Below are positions 45,238 to 56,949 of a stretch of 64,000 bases of DNA, one piece after another. A model generated the notes under the pieces. The model ran no database searches and was not told the origin of the DNA. It saw only the letters and a list, made by a program, of their open reading frames with translations. The position numbers and the translations under genes are program-made. Numbering within the stretch: position 1 is the stretch's first letter; each line of letters begins with the position of its first letter. This DNA is from Pectobacterium colocasium. Lineage in GTDB: Bacteria > Pseudomonadota > Gammaproteobacteria > Enterobacterales > Enterobacteriaceae. The DNA is taken from contig NZ_CP084032.1 of assembly GCF_020181655.1 (NCBI RefSeq), forward strand, positions 1,984,001 to 2,048,000, written 5' to 3'.

Positions 45238-46233
45238 TCAGCGTTTCTGGATATACGTCATTGCCAGCGCGAGTGCCAGAACCAGACCTTTAATGATATC
45301 CATGGCATAGTAAGGCACGGAAAGCATTACCAGCCCATTCTGTAAGACGCCAAGAATAACGGCACCGAGCAACGTACCCAGTGCGTTCGGTTTACCGGAT
45401 CCTGCCAGCGAGAAACCGATGTAGGCAGCGGCAACGGCATCCATCAAATAGCCGCCACCGGCATTGACCTGAGAAGAGCCGATGCGTGATGCCAGTAAAA
45501 TGCCGCCCAGCGCCGCAAGTAATGAAGAGAACACGTACGCTTGTACTCGATAACGCGCCGTGCGAATCCCTGCCAGTCTTGCCGCCTCGGGGTTGCCGCC
45601 GATGGCGTACATCCGGCGACCGTGTTTGGTGAGGGACAGGTACAACTGCACCAGTACCGTTACCGCCAGCATGATGACGACAATGACCGGTACCTGGCCC
45701 AGTGTGGCAAAGAACTCAGGAATGATGCCCTCCGCCATCTCTCCGCTGGGCAACACCATGTTCTGCGTGATGGAGCCGCCATAGCTGTACGTCATCGCAA
45801 CGCCCTGAATGACGAACAGGCTGGCAAGCGTCGCCAGCATATCGGGAATCTTCAGCACGACGATGAGGAAAGCGTTGAATAGCCCGACCAGCGTACACAG
45901 CAGTAGCGTCAGAATGATCGCACCTGTAGTGCCGAATCCGTACCAGACAAACAGCGAGATAACCAGCGCGTTGGCTAGCGAGGCGGTCGATCCCACGGAA
46001 AGGTCAAACCCGCCGACGGACAGCGAGATCGAGACACCAATGGCAATCACTGTGACGATAGCGATAGAGCGCAGAATATTGATGATGTTATAGGGATCGA
46101 GAAAGTTATCCGAGGCCAATCCGAAGAGGGCAATCAGCGCGACAACCGTGATCAACATGCCCCATTTATAGAGAAACTCGAAAACGTGGTGACGGAAGGG
46201 GAGCGCCCCGTTAGATGAAAGTGGGTGACTCAC
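45238..46233 (-). CDS. ribose-type ABC transporter permease
   Basis: The 331-residue inner-membrane protein has about ten membrane segments and matches the RbsC/AraH family (SVGGFDLSVGSTASLANALV; GGNPEAARLAGIRTARYRV). It forms the channel with the upstream ATPase. Start overlaps the ATPase stop by 4 bases. No binding protein is adjacent, so the sugar is unknown. Confidence 0.85.
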   Translation of the reverse strand: MSHPLSSNGALPFRHHVFEFLYKWGMLITVVALIALFGLASDNFLDPYNIINILRSIAIVTVIAIGVSISLSVGGFDLSVGSTASLANALVISLFVWYGFGTTGAIILTLLLCTLVGLFNAFLIVVLKIPDMLATLASLFVIQGVAMTYSYGGSITQNMVLPSGEMAEGIIPEFFATLGQVPVIVVIMLAVTVLVQLYLSLTKHGRRMYAIGGNPEAARLAGIRTARYRVQAYVFSSLLAALGGILLASRIGSSQVNAGGGYLMDAVAAAYIGFSLAGSGKPNALGTLLGAVILGVLQNGLVMLSVPYYAMDIIKGLVLALALAMTYIQKR

Positions 46234-47741
46234 GCGGGAGTTCCTCCAGTTGAATATAAAAGTAGGGTTTCTTCGTCAATTTCGGCGGCACTCAGCTCTG
46301 CGACGATGCGGCCATCCCAGAGCACGCAGATGCGATCGCAGAGTCCGACCAGTTCGGAAAACTCGCCCGAGGCATAAATAATGCCTTTTCCCTGACGGGC
46401 GAGGCCGTCAATCAGCGTGAACAAGTCCTGTTTGGCCTTGATATCCACGCCTTTGGTGGGTTCGTCAAAAATCAGCACCTGTGCTTCACTGCGTAGCCAC
46501 TTGCCGATCGCCACTTTCTGCTGATTCCCACCCGACAGACGCGCCAGCTTTTGTGCCGGGCCGGTGGTGCGAACCGCAAGCTGTTCAACGATCCGTTTCG
46601 CCCAGCTCACTGCCTTACTGCGGCTGAAGAAACCCCAGCGGGAAAAACTGTCGGTGGCCGTGATGCTCAGATTCATGGTGACGGATTCATCAATAAAAAT
46701 GCCTTCTTTGCGCCGCTCTTCAGGAACCAGCGCCAGACCCTGTTCGACGGACTGGTGTGGCGAATGTGGTCGCCAGGGTTTGCCGCGATATTCGCCTTGT
46801 GCGATCTGGCAGGGTTCCGCACCGAACAGCGCCTTACACAGCTCGGTTTTCCCTGCGCCCGCCAGCCCGGCAATGCCCAGAATTTCCCCTTTGCGTAGCG
46901 TAAGAGAAATATTGTGCAGCAGCGTTTCGTCGTGCAAACCCGTGACCTGAAGCAGCGTCTCGTCAGTAGGTGCAGTGCGTCGCGGTGGGAAAATGTCATC
47001 AAGCCGATGCCCCAGCATTCTCTCCACGATCTCTTCGCCGCTAAGCCCTTGCATTGCGCCGCTGCTGACAAATTCGCCGTCACGCAGCACGGTCAACGTA
47101 TCGCAGATCTCACTCAGCTCATGAATACGGTGGGAAATAAACACGATCCCGATGCCGTCGGCCTGTAAACGGCGCACGACCTGAAAGAGTCGTGCACTTT
47201 CAGCCTGATCCAACGGGGCCGTGGGTTCATCTAAAATCAGGAAGCGGCATTCGTGTGACAAGGCGCGGGCGAGCAGAATTTGCTGCTTCTCGGCCAGCGA
47301 ACAGGTATCCAGTCGCTGACGAACATTCAGGTGAACGCCAAGCTGATCGAGCAGCGTCTGCGCCTGACGGTATATCTGCGACCAGCTCAGCAGATGCCCA
47401 TCCTGCGCCAGCGTATCCAACATAATGTTTTCCGCCACGGACAGGGTGGGAACCAGCGCGGCATCGACTTCCTGCTGTACCAGATGAATACCGTACTGCT
47501 TGGCATCACGCGGTGAATGGACGTCGACCTGCTTGCCATTAATCAGAATATCGCCCTGATAGTGATCGTAAGCGCCTGATAAGATCGTCATTAGCGTGGA
47601 TTTACCCGCGCCGTTTGCGCCAGTCAGGGCATGAATCGAACCACCTTCCAGTGTGAAATTAACCTGCTTGAGGGCGTGGAAACCAGAAAAGGAGATGGAA
47701 ATATTGTGCATTTCCAGTCGGCTTTGGGGGGTAGGAATCAT
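46230..47741 (-). CDS. ribose-type ABC transporter ATP-binding protein
   Basis: The 503-residue protein has two ABC domains as in RbsA/MglA: the first has Walker A GANGAGKST, and the second has the degenerate GLAGAGKTE with C-loop LSGGNQQK. Walker B LILDEP and LIFDEP are present. It energises sugar uptake with the following permease. Confidence 0.88.
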   Translation of the reverse strand: MIPTPQSRLEMHNISISFSGFHALKQVNFTLEGGSIHALTGANGAGKSTLMTILSGAYDHYQGDILINGKQVDVHSPRDAKQYGIHLVQQEVDAALVPTLSVAENIMLDTLAQDGHLLSWSQIYRQAQTLLDQLGVHLNVRQRLDTCSLAEKQQILLARALSHECRFLILDEPTAPLDQAESARLFQVVRRLQADGIGIVFISHRIHELSEICDTLTVLRDGEFVSSGAMQGLSGEEIVERMLGHRLDDIFPPRRTAPTDETLLQVTGLHDETLLHNISLTLRKGEILGIAGLAGAGKTELCKALFGAEPCQIAQGEYRGKPWRPHSPHQSVEQGLALVPEERRKEGIFIDESVTMNLSITATDSFSRWGFFSRSKAVSWAKRIVEQLAVRTTGPAQKLARLSGGNQQKVAIGKWLRSEAQVLIFDEPTKGVDIKAKQDLFTLIDGLARQGKGIIYASGEFSELVGLCDRICVLWDGRIVAELSAAEIDEETLLLYSTGGTPA

Positions 47742-48006
47742 GGTCGGTAACGCTCTTGGCGGTCAGGTCATGAAATAACGGAAAAGAAAGGTAGCACATA
47801 TCTCAGAGCATTTAATACAGCTTCAAGTGTTTGAGCCGGTTTGGCTATGAACGAAAAAGTATAAATTAAGCAAAAAAGTTCTTAATCTGCCGCAAGCAAG
47901 TGAATAAGATGGGATTATCAACAGGGTAGCGCAGCATATTCGGCTGTCAAAAAAACATACGATAAGAGCCGTGCTCAAGAAAGGGCGCGGCGAGGAAGAT
48001 TCAAAC
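47742..48006. other. divergent promoter region
   Basis: This 265-base gap separates the divergent ABC operon and hcxA. No other feature is recognised. Confidence 0.4.
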
Positions 48007-49095
48007 ATGCACACAACGGCAGTCCGCGTACAGGTTGGTCCCGCCAACTATTTTTCTTTCTCTGGCGCTATCGATAAGCTGCTGGATTTTTATCCGCCGG
48101 AGGCGCTGAAAAACGCACTGTGGATCTACGGTGAGCGGGCGATGGCTGCGGCGCGGCCGTATTTGCCCGCCGAATTCGATGCGCCTTCAGCCCGACGCGT
48201 TCAGTTTGGCGCGCATTGCAGTGAGGGGGAAGTCGCAAAACTGGTGGCACAGGCGGGCGATAACTGTCAGGTTGTTATTGGCGTCGGCGGTGGGGCGGTG
48301 CTGGATACCGCGAAGGTCGCGGCGCGCCACATTGGCGTGCCGCTGGTGGCGATTCCGACTATTGCGGCGACTTGTGCGGCCTGGACGCCGCTGTCCGTCT
48401 GGTATAACGATGCCGGACAGGCGCTGCGCTTCGAGATTTTCACCGATGCTAACCATCTGGTGCTGGTGGAGCCGCGGATTTTGCTGGCAGCGCCGGTGGA
48501 ATACCTGCTGGCTGGCGTCGGTGATACCTTGGCGAAATGGTATGAAGCCGTCGTCCTTAGCCCTCAGCCAGAAACGCTGCCGCTTTCTGTCCGACTGGGC
48601 TTACAGGCTGCACTGGATATCCGCAATGTGTTGCTGCAACAAAGTGAGGCGGCACTGGAAGCTGTCAAACATGGTGAACTGACGCAGGACTTTCTGGATG
48701 TGGTCGATGCGATCATTGCTGGCGGCGGCATGGTTGGCGGGTTGGGTGAGCGTTACACGCGTGTGGCAGCGGCGCATGCGGTTCATAACGGTTTGACGGT
48801 GTTGCCGCAAACGGAACGCTTCCTGCATGGTACTAAAGTGGCTTATGGCATTCTGGTGCAGAGTGCTTTGCTGGGGGATCGTGAGACGCTGCGTCAACTG
48901 AAGGCGGCATTTAAGGCATTCGGTTTGCCAACCTCACTGGCCGCGCTGGATGTAGATATTCACGATCGCGCGTCGCTTCAGGCTGTTATTGCCCGCACCT
49001 TGCAGGAGGGGGAATCCATTCATTATCTGCCGTTGGTACTGAATGAAGACGTTCTGCTGGCGGCTTTTAATACCGTTGAGTTTGCCGAAGAATAA
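48007..49095 (+). CDS. hcxA: hydroxycarboxylate dehydrogenase A (YbdH-like)
   Basis: The 362-residue member of the iron-containing/glycerol dehydrogenase family has the NAD site GVGGGAVLDTAK and metal-ligand region (GVGDTLAKW; HAVHNG; HGTKVAYG). Its sequence closely follows E. coli YbdH/HcxA, which reduces 2-oxoglutarate and other 2-oxoacids. Start is ATG 48007 (MHTTAVRVQVGP), with GAGGAAG upstream; the frame from 47971 is longer than the family. Confidence 0.9.
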   Translation: MHTTAVRVQVGPANYFSFSGAIDKLLDFYPPEALKNALWIYGERAMAAARPYLPAEFDAPSARRVQFGAHCSEGEVAKLVAQAGDNCQVVIGVGGGAVLDTAKVAARHIGVPLVAIPTIAATCAAWTPLSVWYNDAGQALRFEIFTDANHLVLVEPRILLAAPVEYLLAGVGDTLAKWYEAVVLSPQPETLPLSVRLGLQAALDIRNVLLQQSEAALEAVKHGELTQDFLDVVDAIIAGGGMVGGLGERYTRVAAAHAVHNGLTVLPQTERFLHGTKVAYGILVQSALLGDRETLRQLKAAFKAFGLPTSLAALDVDIHDRASLQAVIARTLQEGESIHYLPLVLNEDVLLAAFNTVEFAEE

Positions 49096-49111
49096 ATCGG
49101 TGGTAAGAAAA

Positions 49112-49138
49112 GGGCGGAGAGTACCTTCCGCCCTTAAA
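49112..49138 (+). terminator. terminator of hcxA
   Basis: AAGGGCGGA pairs with TTCCGCCCTT around a short loop, with a T-rich tail about ten bases later. Confidence 0.7.
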
Positions 49139-49180
49139 GATGATTTTTATTTTTAAAAACAGCGTGTTATAGTTAAATGG

Positions 49181-49393
49181 CTATTGTGTTTTCTCGTAAG
49201 GGAATGAATTTTTGATGTAGCTGGCGTAGTAACGGTACTTCGTCTTGCTGGCCATCAGCTCTTCATAAATCATGCGTGCTACGCCGCTGTAGAGATAGAT
49301 GCTCCCATTTAGCAATTCGACTTCCAATTGGCTTTTTTCTGCATCGTATCCGACGGAAAACAATTCTGTTGATGAAACGCGTTTTCTCTGCAA
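49181..49393 (-). CDS. KTSC domain protein
   Basis: The 70-residue protein contains the features VGYDAEKSQLEVELLNGSIY and ASYIKNSFPY of the small KTSC domain. Initiation is at a TTG at 49393 with GGGAG upstream; no ATG fits. Function is unknown. The gap 49394-49636 shows nothing else. Confidence 0.7.
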   Translation of the reverse strand: MQRKRVSSTELFSVGYDAEKSQLEVELLNGSIYLYSGVARMIYEELMASKTKYRYYASYIKNSFPYEKTQ

Positions 49394-49636
49394 AATTAAT
49401 CACTCCCAACGTGTCAATGCCGCATCCTGACGGTATACCACCCTCTTTCGAGTTCTCTAGCTATATTGTGTTATAACCTTAAGAATAGTGTTATAGCTCG
49501 AAATATATCGCGGGTAAACAGCAGCATATCGTTATTAGATCATGAATAATCAGTAAACGCTCACAGAATTCTATCTCTGTCGTTCCTCTAACGGTTTGTT
49601 GTTTATCGCTGATAAGATGATGGCCTTATTGTTTCG

Positions 49637-50281
49637 TTAATCCTGAGCGATAGCCCGTTGAAAAGCAGGCTGGCTCTCTATCCGCTCAATGTATTGCTGG
49701 ATATGCGGATAGCGGCTGAAATCCAGACGCGTTTTCGCCAGCACCAGCGGGACGGCCATTTGTATATCGGCACCGCTGAGCGACTCTCCTGCAAACCAGT
49801 CTTTTGTGCTCAAATGCTGTTCGATGAACTGAAGTTGCGTCGTTAGCCTCGGCACAATAAAAGCCTGTTCGATACTGTGCACAATTTTTCGTGCCACGGG
49901 GCGGACGAAGAATGGCATTGGCGCGGACTCTGTTTTCGCTAATACCAAACGCATCACCAGCAACTGCATGAGCGATCCTTCAGCAAAATGTAACCAGAAG
50001 CGATAGTCCAATAGCGCTTGTCCGCTCTGCGGACGAAGCCTGCCGTTGCCGTAAGTCTCAATCAGGTATTCCACAATCGCCCCGGATTCGGCAACCGTGA
50101 GGTCACCATCGGTAATGACCGGTGATTTACCTAGCGGGTGGATTTGTTTGAGCGATGCGTGAGCACTAAACGTTTTTGGGTCACGCGTGTAGCGAATGAT
50201 TTCATAATCAACGCCCAGTTCTTCCAACAGCCAGGTCACGCGGGTCGAACGGGATTTTTCGAGGTGATGAACGTGTATCAT
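49637..50281 (-). CDS. glutathione S-transferase family protein
   Basis: The 214-residue protein has an N-terminal thioredoxin-fold domain (SRSTRVTWLLEELGVDYEII; GKSPVITDG, then ESGAIVEYLIE) that binds glutathione, and a C-terminal helical domain. It begins at ATG 50281, AAGGAAA upstream. It lies close to the glutathione-dependent frmA-yeiG pair, so a shared detoxification role is possible but unproven. Confidence 0.88.
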   Translation of the reverse strand: MIHVHHLEKSRSTRVTWLLEELGVDYEIIRYTRDPKTFSAHASLKQIHPLGKSPVITDGDLTVAESGAIVEYLIETYGNGRLRPQSGQALLDYRFWLHFAEGSLMQLLVMRLVLAKTESAPMPFFVRPVARKIVHSIEQAFIVPRLTTQLQFIEQHLSTKDWFAGESLSGADIQMAVPLVLAKTRLDFSRYPHIQQYIERIESQPAFQRAIAQD

Positions 50282-50437
50282 CAAGGTTTCCTTTTTTTCT
50301 TTTTTTATCCGTCATGCTGCACGCGGTAGGCGCGTTCATGTTGTTCAGGGATTATGACGATTGGGAGAGAAAACGCGCTCAGGAGATTCCTGAGCGCGGC
50401 GCTCAACGAGGTAAGCATAGCACTATTATTCGGACAG

Positions 50438-51283
50438 CTAGTCTTCCAATAAATAGCGGGCGTGAAAGCGCAGGTGATCCTCGATGAAACTGGCGATGAA
50501 GAAATAGCTGTGGTCATAGCCAGACTGTGTCCGCAGCGTCAGCGGCCAGTCATACTGGCTTGCCAGCGCTTCCAGCTTCGCCGGTTGCAACTGATCGGGG
50601 AGGAACTGATCGCAATCGCCCTGATCGACCAGCATCGGCAGCTTCTTCTGGCTATTTGCCAGTAAATGGCAGCTGTCATACTGCAACCACTGCGTTTCAT
50701 CCTCGCCGAGATAGGCAGTCAGCGCCTTGCGTCCCCAGGGAACCTGACTTGGGTTAACGATCGGTGCGAACGCCGATGCAGACAGGAATTTTTCCGGGTT
50801 GCGTAGCGCCAGCATCAGCGCGCCGTGTCCGCCCATCGAATGCCCGCTGATGGACTGACGACTATTCACGTTAAAATGCTGCTGAATCAGTGCTGGCAGT
50901 TCACTGCTGATGTAGTCATACATCCGGTAGTGTGCCGACCAAGGCGCCTGCGTGGCATTCACGTAGAACCCTGCACCCTGACCCAAATCGTACCCTGCAT
51001 CGTTCGCTACGCCATCGCCGCGTGGGCTGGTATCCGGCATGACCAGCACCAGACCCAGCTCGGAAGCAATGCGCTGCGCGCCCGCTTTTGTCGTAAAATT
51101 TTCGTCGTTGCAGGTTAACCCGGACAGCCAGTAAAGCACGGGCGGCGGTGTATCATCCTGCGTCGGCGGCAGATAGATGCTGAACGTCATCGCGGTGTTC
51201 AGCGTGTCTGACACATGGCGGTAGCGCTGTTGCCAGCCGCCAAACATACGGTGTTCTTCCAGCAGTTCCAGTGATGAAGTCAT
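50438..51283 (-). CDS. yeiG: S-formylglutathione hydrolase
   Basis: The 281-residue alpha/beta-hydrolase (esterase D family) has the nucleophile Ser in [10 protein letters not shown], Asp in [10 protein letters not shown] and His in GYDHSYFFI. It hydrolyses S-formylglutathione to formate and glutathione. It is close to E. coli YeiG and lies before folE in the same neighbourhood. It follows frmA by 40 bases and is probably cotranscribed. Confidence 0.94.
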   Translation of the reverse strand: MTSSLELLEEHRMFGGWQQRYRHVSDTLNTAMTFSIYLPPTQDDTPPPVLYWLSGLTCNDENFTTKAGAQRIASELGLVLVMPDTSPRGDGVANDAGYDLGQGAGFYVNATQAPWSAHYRMYDYISSELPALIQQHFNVNSRQSISGHSMGGHGALMLALRNPEKFLSASAFAPIVNPSQVPWGRKALTAYLGEDETQWLQYDSCHLLANSQKKLPMLVDQGDCDQFLPDQLQPAKLEALASQYDWPLTLRTQSGYDHSYFFIASFIEDHLRFHARYLLED

Positions 51284-51323
51284 CGCTGTACAGCCTCCTT
51301 TTTCTGTTCCTGACGGTGTGCAA

Positions 51324-52505
<1,182 letters not shown>

Positions 52506-52556
52506 TCATCGCTGTGTCGTCCTGTCTCGAAAAGGGTTACTCAGGGAAAATAAGGG

Positions 52557-53447
52557 TTATTCCTGCTGAGTAGGTGGTTCAATCATGCTGCACTGTTCAA
52601 TAATGAGTTTTTTCAGCGCTTCAACATTGGGGCCGAAGGCGTCGCGCCGCCAGACGAGCCAGGTAGACGCGGTGGCGATGTCGAGCGGCAATTCATGTAC
52701 CTGAACGCGCGCACCAGCGGGCAACGATTCAAGGACGGTATACGGGAGCATGGCGAGCCCAGCACCGCTGGCTACACAGGCAAGCATGGCATGGTATGAG
52801 TGAATTTCCATGATAGTACCGGGCACTACGCCATCTTGCTGGAACCAGCTCTCAAGGCGCTTTCGATAGGAACAACTGGGGCGGAAAGCAAACAGCGTAT
52901 CGTGGCTGGCATCCCGCGCATGGCTAATCGGCGCGTGCGTCGTGTCGGATATCAGCACGAGTCGTTCCGTAAAGCATGAACAGCCATTCAGCTCATCGTA
53001 AACGACGGGGCCATCGACTAACGCTGCTGCCAGCGTTCCTGCACGTACGCGCTCAATGATTTCCCCGGAAGTACCGGTATTCAGAGACAGCGACACGCTG
53101 GGGTAACGCTGATGGTAAGCCGCTAATAGCGTAGGTAAACGGGTTGCCGCCGTGCTTTCCATTGAGCCTAGCGCGAAATTACCTGCGGGTTCGCCCGTAC
53201 GCGTCATGCTGATCGCTTCTTCGCTAAGCGCCAGAATACGCTGGGCATAGCATAAGAAATTGTGCCCAATCGGTGACAGGCGCAGGCGCTGTTTCTCACG
53301 GATGAACAGGTCGGTACCCAATTCCTGTTCCAACTGGCGTAACCGCGTGGTCAGATTTGAGGGCACCCGATGAAGCTGTTCCGCGGCGCGTGCGACGGAG
53401 CCCGTTTCAGCAACGAGACAGAACATGCGGAGCTGGGTCAAATCCAT
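52557..53447 (-). CDS. LysR-type regulator, probably of frmA-yeiG
   Basis: The 296-residue protein has an N-terminal winged helix (LTQLRMFCLVAETGSVARAA) and a C-terminal effector-binding domain. It lies 111 bases upstream of frmA in the same direction, which suggests control of formaldehyde detoxification in place of FrmR. The effector is unknown. Confidence 0.8.
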   Translation of the reverse strand: MDLTQLRMFCLVAETGSVARAAEQLHRVPSNLTTRLRQLEQELGTDLFIREKQRLRLSPIGHNFLCYAQRILALSEEAISMTRTGEPAGNFALGSMESTAATRLPTLLAAYHQRYPSVSLSLNTGTSGEIIERVRAGTLAAALVDGPVVYDELNGCSCFTERLVLISDTTHAPISHARDASHDTLFAFRPSCSYRKRLESWFQQDGVVPGTIMEIHSYHAMLACVASGAGLAMLPYTVLESLPAGARVQVHELPLDIATASTWLVWRRDAFGPNVEALKKLIIEQCSMIEPPTQQE

Positions 53448-53910
53448 ATCTTTCTCTTTTTGTAATGAACTGGTGTTTGATTATTCATTTTTTGTGAAGT
53501 GTAGCGACAAGCTGCGCGTTTCGCAACTGGCTTAGGCCACATTGATGTGAACGTTACGTAAACCCGACGTGATGAAATGTGCGCTGAATGATGAAAATGA
53601 CGGGCGTAATTATCATCAGAATTAATATTTTGGCTTAGAAAGAGATAAAACGATCACGACCTGAATTAATAGCTCCACAATCAACTTTATAACGAGTAGG
53701 GGCATATTTTTCAGAGAATAAGACCAGAATGGAAAATAAGAATAATCACAGGAAAATAAACCTGTGTTTTACCCTCGCACAATAGTGAAGCAGGAAGTAA
53801 ATATATAATTAAAATAAATAGTTAAATGTATAAATAAATTATCGTATCAAAACAATAGCCAAAAACTATCGCAATATATTGTTTTGATCGCATTTACTAA
53901 TGAAATGACG
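53448..53910. other. AT-rich non-coding region
   Basis: The region between the LysR gene and the chemoreceptor promoter is very AT-rich. I see no gene; it holds the LysR promoter. Confidence 0.4.
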
Positions 53911-53937
53911 TAAAGTGCCTGCCAGAAGTGCCGATAA
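53911..53937 (+). promoter_or_regulatory. sigma-28 (FliA) promoter of the chemoreceptor gene
   Basis: TAAAGTGC and GCCGATAA are separated by exactly 11 bases; GCCGATAA is the perfect -10 consensus and TAAAG the -35 core. It lies 200 bases before the gene, leaving a long leader. Confidence 0.85.
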
Positions 53938-54137
53938 TGTTAATGTATGGTAGGAATATCTTATCATTATTGTAAGGAAGTGTATCTTTTGGTCATTAAA
54001 GGAAAATAACTCTAACTAATGAGAGCATCTGCTTTTCATTAAATGACGTAACACCAGGCGTATTTCCAATTAAAAATGTGCAGCTATGTTGCAGAAAGCG
54101 CAGAGGAAAGTCGCCAGATAATTTATAGGAGTCTTCT

Positions 54138-55820
54138 GTGAATTTTTTTAAAAATATTACCATCAGGGCAATGCTTTTAACAATATTGGGTCTGTTTCTG
54201 GTTGTATGGGGAGGCGCGTCTTTCTTTACTACCACCTCATTAAGCAGCATGACCAAGTTATTAGAATCCGGTGAAACTCAACGTAAAAACGTAGAGATGC
54301 TGGCAAAAGGCAATGACCAATATTTTCGTACGGTTACTCGTGTCGTTCGCTCGATGGATTTCCAGCAAACGGGTGATGTCGCTGATGCGGAAAAAGTATT
54401 CACGTCTGCCACTGCGGCATTTAAAATCACGTCAGATCAACTGGCTGCTTTTAAAGCCGTTGAGCACGTCGGCGTTGATAAAGCAACCGTAGATAATATG
54501 ATCGCCGCGTGGACCCAGCTACTGGATAACGGGTTGACGCCGATGCTGAATGCTGCGCGTGAGAATCGTCAGGAGGAGTTCCGTCAGCTTTTCCGTAAAA
54601 CCTACCCGCCGTTGAGCGTGGCATTCGGCGCTAATATGGAGAAATACCAGACGGCGCTCCTTTCCTCGTCACAGGCGTCAATGAGCGAGGTCTATGGGCT
54701 GGCTAACTGGAGTAATCATATACTGTTGGGCGCGGCCATTCTTGGATTGCTCATCCTGCTGTTGACGGATCGCTATCTGGTTCACTACCTGGTTAAGCCG
54801 TTGAATATAATCAAAGGGTATTTTCAGTTGCTGGCTGCCGGGCAACTTAACCACCCGATTGACGAGTTTGGTCGTAACTGTGCCGGGCAGTTGATTCCTT
54901 ATCTGAAAGAGATGCAGGGCAGTCTGGTTAATACGGTGTCCATTATCCGCGACAGCTCTGCCTCCATTCATCAGGGTTCCAGTGAAATCAAAAGCGGCAA
55001 TAACGATTTGTCCGCACGTACCGAGCAGCAGGCTGCGGCACTGGAACAAACGGCCGCCAGTATGGAAGAGCTGAGTGCGACGGTGAAACAGAATGCTGAT
55101 AACGTTCATCAGGCCACCAAGCTGGCGCAGGATGCTTCCGTTGCGGCGAAGAAAGGGGGCGACGTCACGGCAGATGTGATGGCGACGATGGCAAGCATTA
55201 CGACCAGCTCGAAGAAAATTGCTGATATCACCAGCGTGATTAACGGCATTGCCTTCCAGACCAACATTCTGGCGTTGAACGCGGCAGTGGAAGCAGCCAG
55301 AGCCGGTGAACAAGGGCGTGGTTTTGCAGTGGTGGCGGGTGAAGTGCGTAATCTGGCGCAGCGCAGTGCTCAGGCGGCGAAAGAAATTGAAAGCCTGATT
55401 ACGGAATCGGTTGAACGTATCAACACGGGGTCAAATCAGGTTACGCAAACTGGCGAAGCGATGGATTCCATCATTTCTGCCATCACCCGGGTGAACGACC
55501 TGATGGGGGAAATCGCATCGGCATCAGATGAGCAAAGCCGCGGTATTACTCAGATTGGTCAGGCGGTGACCGAGATGGATGGCGTGACACAGCAGAACGC
55601 CGCGCTGGTACAGGAGTCTGCCGCTGCCGCTGCATCGCTGGAAGATCAGGCTCGCCAGTTGACTGAGGCTGTATCGGTATTCCAGCTGTCGGCCGCAGAG
55701 GCGCATCGTCGCCCTCAGCAGCGTCTGGCAGAGAAAGCGCCAGCGGTGGAGAAGCCGATGTTATTAGCGGCCACAGGTGGTAGAAAAGGCAATGCTAACG
55801 ACAACTGGGAAACCTTCTGA
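54138..55820 (+). CDS. methyl-accepting chemotaxis protein
   Basis: The 560-residue receptor starts at a GTG behind AGGAG. It has an N-terminal membrane helix, a periplasmic four-helix ligand domain (about 40-190), a second membrane helix, a HAMP domain and a signalling hairpin with the conserved tip ([20 protein letters not shown], then [20 protein letters not shown]). It ends in NWETF, the CheR/CheB docking pentapeptide, so it is a high-abundance-type receptor like Tsr and Tar. Ligand unknown. Confidence 0.93.
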   Translation: MNFFKNITIRAMLLTILGLFLVVWGGASFFTTTSLSSMTKLLESGETQRKNVEMLAKGNDQYFRTVTRVVRSMDFQQTGDVADAEKVFTSATAAFKITSDQLAAFKAVEHVGVDKATVDNMIAAWTQLLDNGLTPMLNAARENRQEEFRQLFRKTYPPLSVAFGANMEKYQTALLSSSQASMSEVYGLANWSNHILLGAAILGLLILLLTDRYLVHYLVKPLNIIKGYFQLLAAGQLNHPIDEFGRNCAGQLIPYLKEMQGSLVNTVSIIRDSSASIHQGSSEIKSGNNDLSARTEQQAAALEQTAASMEELSATVKQNADNVHQATKLAQDASVAAKKGGDVTADVMATMASITTSSKKIADITSVINGIAFQTNILALNAAVEAARAGEQGRGFAVVAGEVRNLAQRSAQAAKEIESLITESVERINTGSNQVTQTGEAMDSIISAITRVNDLMGEIASASDEQSRGITQIGQAVTEMDGVTQQNAALVQESAAAAASLEDQARQLTEAVSVFQLSAAEAHRRPQQRLAEKAPAVEKPMLLAATGGRKGNANDNWETF

Positions 55821-55882
55821 TAGCCCTACGACACGCGGCGTCAGCGCGCTGACGCCTGCAAAAGTCAGATGATTTATCGCTA

Positions 55883-55912
55883 AAAGCACTGGGATTTTCC
55901 CGGTGCTTTTTT
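55883..55912 (+). terminator. rho-independent terminator of the chemoreceptor gene
   Basis: AAAGCACTGGG pairs with CCCGGTGCTTT around ATTTT, followed by TTTTTG. The stretch 55913-56148 holds the folE promoter and nothing else recognised. Confidence 0.92.
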
Positions 55913-56148
55913 TGTTTATCAATGGAACATTGATGGCGGAATCGTGGTCTTCCTGTGCACAAGATTTCACCCCCCGTTACGGCACAGTGGTACACCCAAT
56001 GCGGGTGATAACCTGAATCTATTTCAACAATCATGACGTACAATCACTGGATAATCGTAACTCTCTCAACTAGAGTGTTGACGGCGCTAGGGTCTGATCA
56101 AGGCCGTGATAGTGCGATAGGCATAGTTACACCTGCAGGAGAATAATA

Positions 56149-56811
56149 ATGTCATCACTAAGTAAAGAAGCCGTTATGGTGCACGAAGCACTACTGGCAC
56201 GCGGCCTGGAAACGCCGCTGCGCGGGGCGCTGTTGGATCGGGATACGCGTAAGCAACGTATTGCCGAGCATATGACGGAAATTATGAATTTGCTGAGTCT
56301 CGATTTGAGCGATGACAGTCTGGCTGAAACACCGACTCGTATCGCCAAAATGTACGTTGATGAAATATTCTCCGGCCTAGACTACGCCAATTTCCCCAAA
56401 ATCACCATCATTGAAAACAAAATGAAGGTCGATGAAATGGTTACCGTGCGCGATATCACGCTGACCAGCACCTGCGAACACCATTTCGTGACGATCGATG
56501 GGAAAGCGACGGTGGCGTATATTCCGAAAGATGGCGTCATTGGGTTGTCGAAGCTCAACCGTATCGTCCAGTTTTTCTCTCAGCGCCCGCAAGTGCAGGA
56601 GCGCTTAACGCAGCAGATTCTCGTCGCGCTGCAAACGTTATTGGGAACCAATAACGTTGCCGTTTCGATCGATGCGGTGCATTACTGCGTGAAGGCGCGC
56701 GGTATTCGTGATGCGACCAGCGCCACAACTACGACATCGCTCGGCGGGCTGTTTAAATCCAGCCAGAACACGCGTCAGGAATTCCTGCGCGCGGTTCGCC
56801 ACCACAATTAA
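56149..56811 (+). CDS. folE: GTP cyclohydrolase I
   Basis: The 220-residue enzyme begins tetrahydrofolate synthesis from GTP. Zinc ligands are visible in [13 protein letters not shown] and HYCVKARGI, with the active-site [31 protein letters not shown] precedes the ATG. Adjacent to yeiB as in E. coli. Confidence 0.96.
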   Translation: MSSLSKEAVMVHEALLARGLETPLRGALLDRDTRKQRIAEHMTEIMNLLSLDLSDDSLAETPTRIAKMYVDEIFSGLDYANFPKITIIENKMKVDEMVTVRDITLTSTCEHHFVTIDGKATVAYIPKDGVIGLSKLNRIVQFFSQRPQVQERLTQQILVALQTLLGTNNVAVSIDAVHYCVKARGIRDATSATTTTSLGGLFKSSQNTRQEFLRAVRHHN

Positions 56812-56949
56812 GCCCGCTCTGATTGGTGATGATGAAGGAGTTCCCTCTCGTCATCGCCACATCGGCTATCGTCAAATCAGTAAGCATCTTCGCTTTTTCC
56901 CTTTCTGTGCATACAATCGCTACTTCGATGATTTGAAAATGTAATTTGT

